From contig CAMPYJ010000039.1 of assembly GCA_946998205.1 (NCBI GenBank), positions 1 through 24,001 of the forward strand: a stretch of 24,001 bases of DNA, in the 5' to 3' direction. The position numbers and the translations under genes were made by a program. Below the pieces are notes generated by a model. It did not search any database. It was not told the origin of the DNA and saw only the letters and a program-made list of their open reading frames with translations. Source of the DNA: an uncultured Prevotella sp. (lineage in GTDB: Bacteria > Bacteroidota > Bacteroidia > Bacteroidales > Bacteroidaceae). Shown here piece by piece: positions 15,395-23,619 of this stretch (positions are counted from its first letter, which is position 1; each line of letters begins with the position of its first letter).

Positions 15395-15805
15395 ATGGAA
15401 ACAAATTCTATTCGTGAGGCATCGCCAAAGCTGACGTTTAGCGATGCCGTTCGTCAAGTATTAAACAAGTATGCAACTTTTAGGGGGCGTGCGCGCCGGT
15501 CAGAGTATTGGTGGTTCGTACTGTTTAACTACTTGGTTGTGTTTGTCGCTATTTTATTAGACCGCTGTTTTGGTCTCACCTTTGCGGACACCAGTTACGG
15601 ACCGATTTATTGTATCGCCGCAATCGTGTTGCTGTTACCCAGTTTAGCTGTTACGGTTCGCCGCTTGCATGACATCAACAAGAGCGGTTGGAATATTCTT
15701 TGGGGAATCATTCCATTGATTGGTGCTATCTTATTACTCGTTTGGTGTTGCCAAGATTCTAAGGCAGAGGTCAATCAATACGGTGAGTCTCCTAAATATT
15801 TGTAA
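15395..15805 (+). CDS. DUF805 family small membrane protein
   Basis: The product is a 136-residue inner-membrane protein of the DUF805 (YhaH-like) family, whose function is not established. The signature pair is present: FRGRARRSEYWWF at 29-41 and AVTVRRLHDINKSGW at 85-99. Membrane segments are predicted at about 39-57, 70-87 and 100-118, and the start and end are polar. It stands alone, convergent with uvrA, and is separated from it by a shared hairpin. Its long structured leader suggests post-transcriptional control. The family call is secure and the role unknown. Confidence 0.9.
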   Translation: METNSIREASPKLTFSDAVRQVLNKYATFRGRARRSEYWWFVLFNYLVVFVAILLDRCFGLTFADTSYGPIYCIAAIVLLLPSLAVTVRRLHDINKSGWNILWGIIPLIGAILLLVWCCQDSKAEVNQYGESPKYL

Positions 15806-15825
15806 CATTTATGTATAAAAAATAA

Positions 15826-15849
15826 AGAAGCAGGGACGTTCCTGCTTCT
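15826..15849 (-). terminator. shared terminator between the DUF805 gene and uvrA
   Basis: AGAAGCAGG (15826-15834) pairs perfectly with CCTGCTTCT (15841-15849) around a 6-nt loop. On the minus strand it is followed by a T-rich run (TTATTTTTTATA), so it should end the uvrA transcript, whose stop is 32 bp away. On the plus strand the tail is weak, so it would be less effective for the DUF805 gene. Confidence 0.75.
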
Positions 15850-15881
15850 ACAAAATAAGGCTGGCTCAATAGGAAAGGGAG

Positions 15882-18710
15882 TTAGCCTTTAAGTTCTTGT
15901 TTTAAGAATTTTGGGGTGTGTCCCTTATTGCTTTTGGCCACTTCTTCGGGCGTTCCCGTGGTTAAAACCATGCCGCCGCCACGTCCACCCTCTGGTCCCA
16001 TGTCAATGATGTAATCGGCCAACTTGATGACATCCAGGTTGTGTTCGATGATGATAACCGTGTTACCACGATCAACCAATTGCTGAAGCACGTCCATCAA
16101 GATGCGGATGTCCTCGAAGTGCAGTCCCGTTGTTGGCTCGTCGAGGATGTACAGCGTCTTTCCTGTGTCACGTTTGGATAATTCGGTAGCCAATTTTATC
16201 CGCTGACTCTCACCGCCCGAAAGGGTAGTAGAGGGTTGCCCCAGTTTGATGTAGCCTAAGCCAACATCCTGAATGGTTTTGATTTTGTGTAGAATGTTAG
16301 GCACGGCATCGAAAAATTCTACCGCCTGATTGATGGTCATGTTCAGCACGTCGGCAATGCTTTTGCCCTTATATCTCACTTCAAGTGTCTCGCGGTTGTA
16401 GCGCTTGCCATGACAAACCTCGCACGGCACCATCACATCGGGCAGAAAGTTCATTTCTATCGTCTTGTAACCATTGCCACCGCAGGCCTCACATCGTCCA
16501 CCTTTTACGTTAAAAGAGAAGCGCCCAGGTTTGTAACCCCGTATTTTAGCCTCGGGTAGGTTGACGAAGAGCGACCGAATGTCGCTGAACACGCCCGTAT
16601 AGGTGGCAGGGTTGCTGCGAGGAGTTCGCCCTAACGGACTTTGATCTACATCCACCACCTTATCTATATAGTCGATGCCTTCTATCGAATCGTATGGCAT
16701 TGGCTTTTTCAGCGAGCGATAAAAATGCTTCGACAGTATGGGCTGCAAGGTTTCGTTAATGAGGGTAGACTTGCCAGAGCCAGACACTCCAGTGACGACA
16801 ATGAGTTTTCCAAGCGGAAACTCCACGTCAATATCCTTCAAGTTGTTACCTTTTGCCCCTCTTATCCAAATGCTTTTGCCGTTGCCCTCACGCCGTTTCG
16901 CTGGTAACTCAATGGCTCGTTTGCCATTTAGATAATCGGCCGTGATGGTATGTTGCTGGAGCATTTGCTGCGGAGTGCCTTGAAAAACCACCTCACCCCC
17001 TTTGCGTCCTGCCTTTGGACCGATGTCTATAATGTAGTCGGCAGCCAACATCATGTCTTTATCGTGTTCCACGACAATGACAGAGTTGCCCATGTCGCGC
17101 AACTCTTTCAGTGAGTGGATGAGCCGTTCGTTATCTCTTTGGTGCAAACCAATGCTGGGCTCGTCGAGAATATACAGCACATTGACCAGTTGTGAGCCAA
17201 TTTGAGTGGCCAGTCTGATGCGCTGGCTCTCGCCTCCGGACAAAGAGGCAGACGCGCGGTTGAGTGAAAGATAGTCGAGACCAACTTCCAGTAAGAAGCT
17301 CACGCGTGCTCTCAATTCCTTCACTATCTCTGTGGCAATGGCCCTTTGCTGTTTGTCCAGATGTTCCTCCACATGGTCAAGCCACTCTTTCAGTTCAGTG
17401 ATGTCAAGGTTGGCAATCTCCGAAATGTTTCGGTTCCATATCTTATACGACAGAGATTCTCGCTTGAGCCTCATGCCGTTGCATTCAGGACAAGAGGTTG
17501 TGGCAAGAAACTGGTCGGCCCATTTTTGTCCGGCTGTCGAATCATCATTCTCCATGACCGTACGCAGGTATTTGATGATGCCTTCAAAAGTCACAAAATA
17601 GTCACTGCTGGTGTGAACTAAATCTTTGGAAATCTTGATGTTCTCAAGGCTTCCATAAAGTATTTCGTCAACTACATCCTGCGGTATGTCTTTGAATGGA
17701 GTTTTGAGTGTCAGGTCGTACTTGTGCAAGATGGCATCGATTTGCCAGAATATCATCTGGTTCTTATATTTACCCAATGGAACGATGGCACCATCATGTA
17801 TGCTGAGTTTGTCATTCGGAATGACTTTTGAAAGATCAATCTCGTTGACATAGCCCAAACCTTTGCAACGCTGGCAGGCGCCCTCTGGCGAGTTGAAAGA
17901 GAAGATGTTGGGTGCTGGTTCACCGTATGAAATGCCGCTGACGGGGTCCATGAGGCGTTTAGAGAAGTTGCGTATCTCGCCCGTTTCTTTGTCCATAATC
18001 ATGATGACACCGTCGCCTTGCCTCATGGCTGTCTGTACAGTTTTTCTCAGTCGCTCATCATCTTTGCCACGCACCTGCAGCTTGTCGATGACCACCTCAA
18101 TGTTGTGGTTCTTGTACCGGTCAACCTTCATACCGCGAACAATCTCCTTGATTTCTCCATCTACCCGCATGTAGAGATAACCTTTGCGACGCATGCTGTC
18201 GAAAAGTTCGCGATAGTGGCCTTTTCTTTGCCTCACCAATGGGGACAAAATGTAGATGCGCTTGTCCGCATAGTCGTTGAGAATCATCTCAACAATCTTC
18301 TCTTCGGTGTATTTTACCATCTTTTCGCCCGACAGATAGCTGTATGCCGTACCGGCTCGGGCAAAGAGAAGGCGCAGGTAGTCGTATATTTCGGTGGTCG
18401 TACCAACGGTAGAACGGGGATTTTTGTTGGTGGTTTTCTGCTCGATGCTGATGACGGGAGACAGTCCTGTGATTTTATCTACGTCGGGTCTTTCCAAGTT
18501 ACCGAGGAAGTTTCTGGCGTATGCCGAGAACGTTTCGATATATCTTCGTTGACCTTCGGCAAAAATGGTGTCGAATGCCAAGGATGATTTCCCTGAACCA
18601 GATAAGCCCGTAATAACGGTGAGTGCATTGCGCGGAATCTCTACGTCGATGTTTTTAAGATTGTGTACGCGCGCACCCCAAATGTTAATCTTTTCGTCTT
18701 CGCGAGTCAT
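15882..18710 (-). CDS. uvrA: excinuclease ABC subunit A
   Basis: UvrA (942 residues, normal length) is the damage-sensing ATPase of nucleotide excision repair. It scans DNA as a dimer with UvrB and acts in the cytoplasm. Both ABC modules are intact: Walker A GLSGSGKS (35-42) and GVSGSGKS (641-648), signature LSGGESQRI near 490 and 830, and Walker B LYILDEPS near 513. Zinc-binding Cys pairs occur at 279/282, 407/410, 740/743 and 763/766. The C-terminal region ends in the usual GHTPKFLKQEL. It lies 27 bp downstream of a secreted-protein gene on the same strand and is probably co-transcribed with it. No SOS-type operator was recognised. Nothing is missing or unusual in the protein. Confidence 0.98.
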   Translation of the reverse strand: MTREDEKINIWGARVHNLKNIDVEIPRNALTVITGLSGSGKSSLAFDTIFAEGQRRYIETFSAYARNFLGNLERPDVDKITGLSPVISIEQKTTNKNPRSTVGTTTEIYDYLRLLFARAGTAYSYLSGEKMVKYTEEKIVEMILNDYADKRIYILSPLVRQRKGHYRELFDSMRRKGYLYMRVDGEIKEIVRGMKVDRYKNHNIEVVIDKLQVRGKDDERLRKTVQTAMRQGDGVIMIMDKETGEIRNFSKRLMDPVSGISYGEPAPNIFSFNSPEGACQRCKGLGYVNEIDLSKVIPNDKLSIHDGAIVPLGKYKNQMIFWQIDAILHKYDLTLKTPFKDIPQDVVDEILYGSLENIKISKDLVHTSSDYFVTFEGIIKYLRTVMENDDSTAGQKWADQFLATTSCPECNGMRLKRESLSYKIWNRNISEIANLDITELKEWLDHVEEHLDKQQRAIATEIVKELRARVSFLLEVGLDYLSLNRASASLSGGESQRIRLATQIGSQLVNVLYILDEPSIGLHQRDNERLIHSLKELRDMGNSVIVVEHDKDMMLAADYIIDIGPKAGRKGGEVVFQGTPQQMLQQHTITADYLNGKRAIELPAKRREGNGKSIWIRGAKGNNLKDIDVEFPLGKLIVVTGVSGSGKSTLINETLQPILSKHFYRSLKKPMPYDSIEGIDYIDKVVDVDQSPLGRTPRSNPATYTGVFSDIRSLFVNLPEAKIRGYKPGRFSFNVKGGRCEACGGNGYKTIEMNFLPDVMVPCEVCHGKRYNRETLEVRYKGKSIADVLNMTINQAVEFFDAVPNILHKIKTIQDVGLGYIKLGQPSTTLSGGESQRIKLATELSKRDTGKTLYILDEPTTGLHFEDIRILMDVLQQLVDRGNTVIIIEHNLDVIKLADYIIDMGPEGGRGGGMVLTTGTPEEVAKSNKGHTPKFLKQELKG

Positions 18711-18737
18711 TTGTATCCTGTTGCTTCCTAATTTGTT

Positions 18738-19457
18738 TTATTTACCCATCTTGGTGCCACCATCTTCATTGTATCCTCTCAGCAAATTCACGTCTGTTTT
18801 GATGTTGAAAGTTCTTCCGTCGGCACCCTTTGCCTTGACTAAACAGAAGTAAACACCCTGTTTCACGTCTTTGCCTTGGAACTTTCCATCCCAACCATCG
18901 GCTGGGTTTGTCCACTCGTACAACTTTTGTCCCCATCGGTTAAATATGTACGCCTTGAACTCTATCAGACTTTGCCAACCGTCTTTTGCTTTATAAGTGT
19001 CGTTGATACCATCACCATTAGGAGAAAAAGCATTAGGCATTTCAAGTTTACTTCCTGAAATTGAAACAGTTATCGGTGACGCATCAGCCCAATATTCCTC
19101 CGTATATTTCACAGAGTCGGTTCCATGAGTGAAGACGGCGTAGAGTACAACTCGGTGTGTACCTGCCTTGGTGAACGTCACTTCGGTGTCTCGTTCATAG
19201 CGTACGAGATACGGCTTCCTTTCACCTTCAAGGGTAAATCGCCATTCGTAATAAGCGTTCCAGTCGCCTTGGTTTGCTACATTCGCAGAAAATTTGGCCT
19301 TTAAAGGTGCTGAACCACTGAATTCGGTGACCGCTTCACCCGTTTCTCCACCTATGGTTGTGAAGATGGCAGATGGACTAATCGTTGGTGTCTCTTCTGC
19401 CATGATGTGCGAAGAGATTAGCAGCAGGAGGATGAATAGGGCAGTCTTAATTTTCAT
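18738..19457 (-). CDS. secreted protein with PKD-like region and T9SS type B (CHU_C) sorting domain
   Basis: The product is a 239-residue exported protein. A signal peptide covers about residues 1-20 (MKIKTALFILLLLISSHIMA). Residues about 50-130 look like a single PKD/Ig-type beta domain (APLKAKFSANV ... YYEWRFTLEG). Residues about 140-230 form a gliding-motility-associated C-terminal domain: NAFSPNGDGINDTYK (142-156), FKAYIFNRWGQKLYE (167-181), GWDGKFQGK and GVYFCLVKAKG. This domain directs export by the type IX system. The last nine residues (EDGGTKMGK) extend past the usual domain end. With so little besides the sorting domain it may be a structural or adhesive surface protein; no catalytic motif is seen. 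It precedes uvrA by 27 bp, which looks like shared transcription rather than shared function. Confidence 0.88.
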   Translation of the reverse strand: MKIKTALFILLLLISSHIMAEETPTISPSAIFTTIGGETGEAVTEFSGSAPLKAKFSANVANQGDWNAYYEWRFTLEGERKPYLVRYERDTEVTFTKAGTHRVVLYAVFTHGTDSVKYTEEYWADASPITVSISGSKLEMPNAFSPNGDGINDTYKAKDGWQSLIEFKAYIFNRWGQKLYEWTNPADGWDGKFQGKDVKQGVYFCLVKAKGADGRTFNIKTDVNLLRGYNEDGGTKMGK

Positions 19458-19477
19458 TTTGATTCGTTTTGAACATC

Positions 19478-19504
19478 AAAGACAGTGCAATCCGAAGACA
19501 GAGA
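19478..19504. repeat. 27-bp direct repeat, copy 1
   Basis: It contains GTGCAATCCGAAGACA at 19485-19500, identical to copy 2 (19551-19566), and the flanking bases differ at only two positions. It lies 21 bp upstream of the minus-strand start at 19457. On the minus strand it ends in TGTCTTTG (19477-19484), one base off the TAnnTTTG promoter box. Confidence 0.75.
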
Positions 19505-19543
19505 ACGTTTACTTTCTTTGTTAAGGAGCAGCCTGTCTTATGA

Positions 19544-19570
19544 AAAGATAGTGCAATCCGAAGACAAAGA
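19544..19570. repeat. 27-bp direct repeat, copy 2
   Basis: This is the second copy of the motif, offset by 66 bp. On the minus strand it carries TATCTTTT, again one base off TAnnTTTG. A perfect box, TATCTTTG, starts within the far end of the same unit. The duplication may have multiplied promoter or regulator sites for the minus-strand genes. Confidence 0.75.
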
Positions 19571-19572
19571 TA
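19565..19572 (-). promoter_or_regulatory. -7 promoter box for the type B secreted protein and uvrA
   Basis: CAAAGATA on the plus strand reads TATCTTTG on the minus strand, an exact TAnnTTTG match. A TTTG lies upstream on that strand at 19589-19592 with a 16-bp spacer, a little short for a -33 box. The predicted leader is about 100 nt and includes both repeat copies. Weaker boxes at 19544-19551 and 19477-19484 are alternatives. Confidence 0.45.
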
Positions 19573-19598
19573 GTAAAAGATTCATGACCAAAGGTGAG

Positions 19599-19624
19599 TT
19601 GTTGAATATTTTTTTGTAATTTTG
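19599..19624 (+). promoter_or_regulatory. promoter of the LysM/PorT/POT operon
   Basis: TAATTTTG (19617-19624) is an exact TAnnTTTG -7 box. TTG at 19599-19601 may be the -33 core, at a slightly short distance. The leader to the ATG at 19647 is about 15-20 nt and includes an AAGGA ribosome binding site. Confidence 0.6.
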
Positions 19625-19646
19625 CGGTTAAATTAAGGACGAAACT

Positions 19647-21041
19647 ATGAAAGTGAATCATATATTTAAAGCTACGTTACTGGCGGTTTTGATGCTTTTC
19701 AGTATCGATAGCATTGCGCAAGTCAATCAATGGCGTGACATTTACGAGGCCAAGAAGAAAGATACCGTATTCGGTATTGCTCGAAAATATGGTATTTCCG
19801 TTCCTGATTTGATGGATGCCAATCCAGAAATGAAAAAGGAAGGATATGAGTTGAAGAAGGGGTATACCATTTTCATACCATTTGTCAAGAAACAGACTAC
19901 TGAGACAACTGGGTCTGTCAAAACACAAACGCCTCTGACAAAAGAACCGGCCAAACCGCAACCAATTAGAGATCTGGACATTACCAAGCGAGCCATTCGC
20001 ATCGGTGTGATGCTCCCTTTGCACGATGTTGATGGTGATGGGCGCAGGATGGTGGAGTATTATCGAGGCTTGTTGCTGGCTTGTGATGACTTGAAGGCAA
20101 GAGGTATCTCTACCGACATCCATGCTTGGAATGTTCCGATTGACGCAGATATCCGACAAACATTGCTGGATCCGAACGCCAAGCGTTGTGACATCATTTT
20201 CGGTCCGTTATACACCAAGCATGTGAAATCTTTGGGAGACTTCTGCAAGAAGTTTGGCATCAAGATGGTCATACCGTTCTCTATTGAGGGCGGCGAGGTG
20301 GCCAACAATCCTCAGATATTCCAGATATATCAGTCGGCAGACAGTCAAGCACAAGATGCCATACGCGCTTACCTGGATCTTTTCATGAACCACCATCCGG
20401 TATTCATTGACTGCAATGATGCCGCGAGCACAAAAGGAATCTTCACGTTTCCGTTGAGAAAGCAGCTGGAAGCCAAAGGTATCAAGTATAGCATCACCAA
20501 CTTGAAGTCGAGTGAGGAGGCGTTTGTCAAGTCGTTCAGCTTGTCAAAGCCTAATGTCGTCATTCTGAACACCGGGCGTTCGCCCGAACTGAACGTGGCG
20601 TTGGCTAAGATAGATGGGCTGAAGGCAGCCAATCCCACTCTGTCCGTGTCGTTGTTTGGCTACACAGAGTGGCTGATGTATACGAAAGTGTATTTTGATT
20701 ACTTCTGCAAGTATGAAACTTACATACCGGCAGTTGCTTATTATAATGCGCTCTCTCCACAGACCAGGCGTGTTGAACAGAAGTATCATCAGTGGTTTAA
20801 GGAGGAGATGCAAGGAGCTCTTCCAAGATTTGCCCTTACAGGTTACGATCAGGCAAATTATTTTTGTCAAGGACTCCATCGGTATGGCATGAACTTCTCT
20901 GGAAGCAAAGCGGAGAATACATGTAAGCCATTGCAAACTCCATTACATTTCAGGCAGGTGGCCGACGGTGGAATGCAGAATGTCAACTTTATGTTGATAC
21001 ATTATAAGCATGACCGAACCATCGACAGTATCACATATTGA
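19647..21041 (+). CDS. LysM domain fused to a periplasmic substrate-binding-like domain
   Basis: The product is a 464-residue exported protein. A signal peptide covers about residues 1-24 (ending SIDSIAQ). A LysM fold follows at about 33-80 (DTVFGIARKYGISVPDLMDANP ... GYTIFIP), which binds peptidoglycan glycan strands. A Thr/Lys/Pro-rich linker (about 82-112) leads to a type 1 periplasmic-binding fold (about 115-450, starting IRIGVMLPLHDVDGDGRRMVEYYRG, with DIIFGPLYTKHV near 180). That fold suggests ligand sensing or holding rather than ABC import, since no ABC transporter genes are near. It is the first gene of a tight operon with a barrel protein and a POT transporter. The domain calls are good and the ligand is unknown; short peptides or muropeptides are an inference from its neighbours. 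Confidence 0.88.
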   Translation: MKVNHIFKATLLAVLMLFSIDSIAQVNQWRDIYEAKKKDTVFGIARKYGISVPDLMDANPEMKKEGYELKKGYTIFIPFVKKQTTETTGSVKTQTPLTKEPAKPQPIRDLDITKRAIRIGVMLPLHDVDGDGRRMVEYYRGLLLACDDLKARGISTDIHAWNVPIDADIRQTLLDPNAKRCDIIFGPLYTKHVKSLGDFCKKFGIKMVIPFSIEGGEVANNPQIFQIYQSADSQAQDAIRAYLDLFMNHHPVFIDCNDAASTKGIFTFPLRKQLEAKGIKYSITNLKSSEEAFVKSFSLSKPNVVILNTGRSPELNVALAKIDGLKAANPTLSVSLFGYTEWLMYTKVYFDYFCKYETYIPAVAYYNALSPQTRRVEQKYHQWFKEEMQGALPRFALTGYDQANYFCQGLHRYGMNFSGSKAENTCKPLQTPLHFRQVADGGMQNVNFMLIHYKHDRTIDSITY

Positions 21042-21065
21042 CGAATCGCTTTTGAAAGGTCTTAC

Positions 21066-21812
21066 ATGAAAAAATCGGTATTTTCTTTGCTGTTCGTGTT
21101 ACTTCCTTCTTGGCTTTTTGCCCAGGTGGGACGCTACCGTAGTGAGTTTGCCGCGGGTGTGAACGGGGGCTATGTCTTAGGTAATGTCGGATTCTTGCCA
21201 AAAGTCACGCAAGGATTGCATGGCGGTATGACGGGTGGACTCACGTTGCGCTATACGTCAGAGAAGTATTTTAATACCCTTTGTTCCATTTATGCTGAGG
21301 TGAATTATGTACAAGGCGGATGGAAAGAAAATATAGTAGACTTGAAAGATCGACCCGTCGTTAACGCTGTAACGGGGCTCGCCGAAGAATATGGCAGAAC
21401 CATCAATTACATTCAAGTACCCGTTTTTGCCCATTTGGCGTGGGGAAAAGAGAGTAGAGGCGTTCAGTTCTTCTTTCAGGCCGGCCCCCAGTTCGGGTAT
21501 ATGCTGAATGAGAAAACCAGCTTAAACTTTGCCTTGGACAATGTAAACCTGAAAGACAGAGCCAATAAGGAAACGGCACAATACGGCATGCCCGTGGAAC
21601 ATAAGTTTGATTATGGCATCGTAGCAGGCGTTGGTGTGGAATACACGCTGCCAAAGGTGGGGCATGTCTTGCTTGACGCACGTTATTATTATGCTTTGGC
21701 AAACATCTATGGTGACAGCAAGAGAGATTATTTTGCCAGGTCAAACTTGTCTAATGTCGTCGTGAAGCTGTCTTATCTCTTTGACATGACTAGAACCAAT
21801 AATAAAAAATAA
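21066..21812 (+). CDS. PorT-like outer-membrane beta-barrel protein
   Basis: The product is a 248-residue outer-membrane protein of the small-barrel (PorT/OmpW-like) type. It has a signal peptide (MKKSVFSLLFVLLPSWLFAQ, about 1-20) and alternating aromatic strands such as CSIYAEVNYVQGGW, INYIQVPVFAHLAW, VQFFFQAGPQFGYML, FDYGIVAGVGVEYTL and HVLLDARYYYAL, which fit an 8-strand barrel. The strand INYIQVPVFAHLAW is typical of the family. It begins 24 bp after the LysM gene and ends 4 bp before the POT gene. True PorT is a T9SS component, but this family is broad and nothing here proves a T9SS role. In this operon it may be a porin or a docking barrel. Confidence 0.83.
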   Translation: MKKSVFSLLFVLLPSWLFAQVGRYRSEFAAGVNGGYVLGNVGFLPKVTQGLHGGMTGGLTLRYTSEKYFNTLCSIYAEVNYVQGGWKENIVDLKDRPVVNAVTGLAEEYGRTINYIQVPVFAHLAWGKESRGVQFFFQAGPQFGYMLNEKTSLNFALDNVNLKDRANKETAQYGMPVEHKFDYGIVAGVGVEYTLPKVGHVLLDARYYYALANIYGDSKRDYFARSNLSNVVVKLSYLFDMTRTNNKK

Positions 21813-21816
21813 TCTT

Positions 21817-23508
21817 ATGTTTGAAAATCAACCTAAGGGCCTTTTTGCTTTGGCACTGGCCAACACGGGCGAGAGATTCGGTTATTACACCATGATCGCC
21901 ATTTTTACACTTTTCTTACAGGCGAAGTTTGGTTTCGATGAGGGGCAAGCCTCCGGCATCTATTCCGCATTCCTCGCCGGCATCTATTTCCTTCCACTTA
22001 TCGGTGGTATCTTGGCAGACAAGTTTGGTTATGGCAAGATGGTCGTTACAGGCTTAGCCGTTATGTTTATAGGCTACTTGCTGTTGGCCATACCCGCCAA
22101 TGATAATGTGGCTTATTGGAGCATGATAGGTGCATTGGCACTTATTTCGTTGGGCACCGGCTTGTTCAAAGGTAACTTACAAGTGATGGTGGGTAACCTG
22201 TATGATGATAAGCGTTATGCAAGCAAGCGCGATACAGCTTTCTCGTTATTCTATATGGCTATCAATATCGGTGCCATGTTTGCTCCGACCGCTGCCACGG
22301 CCATGACCAATTGGATGATGGGGCGTGATGGTTTTGTCTATGATGGCCGTATACCGTCCATCGCACACCAAATCATTGACGGTACAGCTTCGCAGGCCAA
22401 CACAGATTTGGTACAGGGACTCATCAACAGCGGGGCCATCGCCACTAACTATACAGGCGATTTGGTAACCTTCGCACACCAGTACATAGAAAGTTTGTCA
22501 AGGTCATACAACTATGGATTTGGCATTGCCTGCTTGTCGCTCATACTTTCTGCTGTAATCTATTTCTCATGCCGCCGCCTTTTCAAACACGTTGAGGGCA
22601 ACTCCAAGCAGATGGTAGAAGATGCCAAGGCTGCTAATAATGCCAACGTGATAGAGGAAGAATTAACTCCGCAAGAGACTCGTCAGCGCGTAACGGCCCT
22701 TATATTGGTATTTATTGTGGTTATCTTCTTCTGGATGGCATTCCACCAAAACGGTTTGACGCTCACCTATTTTGCACGCGATTATACCGCAAGCACTGTA
22801 ACGGGTGCTACCCGAATGGGCTTCAATGTATGGATATTGGCATTTTTTGCTATTCTTATTTACTCACTATTCTCGTTCTTCCAGTCAAAGACGAGCAAGA
22901 GCAAGACTATCGCTGGTGTTGTAGCTGCACTGAGCTTGGTGGGTGCTGGCTGCATCTATTTCGAATTACCCAATAGTTTCACCATCCTGCCTCAACAGTT
23001 CCAGCAGTTCAATCCGTTCTTCGTGGTAGCGCTTACACCTTTCTCTCTGCTGTTGTTCTCAGCCTTGGGTCGTAGTGGTAAAGAACCAACAGCCCCTCGC
23101 AAGATCGCATACGGCATGCTGATAGCCGCTTTGGCTTACTGTTTGCTCTCCGTTGGCAGTATGGGCATGCCTACACCCGCCGCACTGAGTGCAGATGCCA
23201 ACTTGCTTACTAATCCCGCATCGCCCAACCTGCTCATAGGTACCTACCTTGTGCTCACGTTTGCTGAACTTCTGCTTAGCCCAATGGGCATCTCGTTTGT
23301 CAGCAAGGTGGCTCCTCCAAAACTCAAGGGAGCTATGATGGGCGGATGGTTTGCTGCCACAGCCATTGGCAATTATGCGGTGCAAATAACAGGCCGTCTC
23401 TGGGGAGATCTGCCGCTTACGGCCATCTGGGGCATTCTCATTGGCCTTTGCTTGCTTGCCGCAGTTTTCATGTTCTCTATGATGAAGCGGTTGGAGAAAG
23501 TTTGTTAG
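21817..23508 (+). CDS. POT-family proton-dependent oligopeptide transporter
   Basis: The product is a 563-residue inner-membrane transporter of the major facilitator superfamily, POT/PTR2 branch, which takes up di- and tripeptides with protons. Evidence includes GERFGYYTM (18-26), the PTR2 signature region GLFKGNLQVMVGNLYDD (115-131), AFSLFYMAINIGAMFAP (141-157) and FFWMAFHQNGLTLTYFA (304-320). Two oddities stand out. The first Glu of the ExxERFxYY motif is replaced by Asn16 (NTGERFGYY). A stretch of about 65 residues (167-232) lies between segments 5 and 6, on the periplasmic side, making the protein longer than usual. It starts 4 bp after the barrel gene and closes the operon with a strong terminator. 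Substrate is likely peptides but not proven. Confidence 0.93.
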   Translation: MFENQPKGLFALALANTGERFGYYTMIAIFTLFLQAKFGFDEGQASGIYSAFLAGIYFLPLIGGILADKFGYGKMVVTGLAVMFIGYLLLAIPANDNVAYWSMIGALALISLGTGLFKGNLQVMVGNLYDDKRYASKRDTAFSLFYMAINIGAMFAPTAATAMTNWMMGRDGFVYDGRIPSIAHQIIDGTASQANTDLVQGLINSGAIATNYTGDLVTFAHQYIESLSRSYNYGFGIACLSLILSAVIYFSCRRLFKHVEGNSKQMVEDAKAANNANVIEEELTPQETRQRVTALILVFIVVIFFWMAFHQNGLTLTYFARDYTASTVTGATRMGFNVWILAFFAILIYSLFSFFQSKTSKSKTIAGVVAALSLVGAGCIYFELPNSFTILPQQFQQFNPFFVVALTPFSLLLFSALGRSGKEPTAPRKIAYGMLIAALAYCLLSVGSMGMPTPAALSADANLLTNPASPNLLIGTYLVLTFAELLLSPMGISFVSKVAPPKLKGAMMGGWFAATAIGNYAVQITGRLWGDLPLTAIWGILIGLCLLAAVFMFSMMKRLEKVC

Positions 23509-23528
23509 TCAAACAACACCATTAAATG

Positions 23529-23566
23529 AAAAGGCGTTTCGAACATCATGCTTCGAAACGCCTTTT
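23529..23566 (+). terminator. strong bidirectional terminator after the POT operon
   Basis: AAAAGGCGTTTCGAA (23529-23543) pairs perfectly with TTCGAAACGCCTTTT (23552-23566), 15 bp around an 8-nt loop. A/T runs on both sides allow function in both directions. It begins 20 bp after the POT stop and lies 54 bp beyond the stop of the convergent His-rich gene. Confidence 0.9.
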
Positions 23567-23619
23567 TATCTTGATGAATAGATTCCTATCCTACATTATT
23601 CAACATGATTCATGTGGTA

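Noticed and set aside
18018..18587. A 189-codon plus-strand open frame
   Set aside because: Antisense to the conserved N-terminal half of uvrA.
19478..19570. Possible CRISPR array from the repeated 27-bp motif
   Set aside because: Only two copies, not palindromic, no further units and no cas genes nearby.
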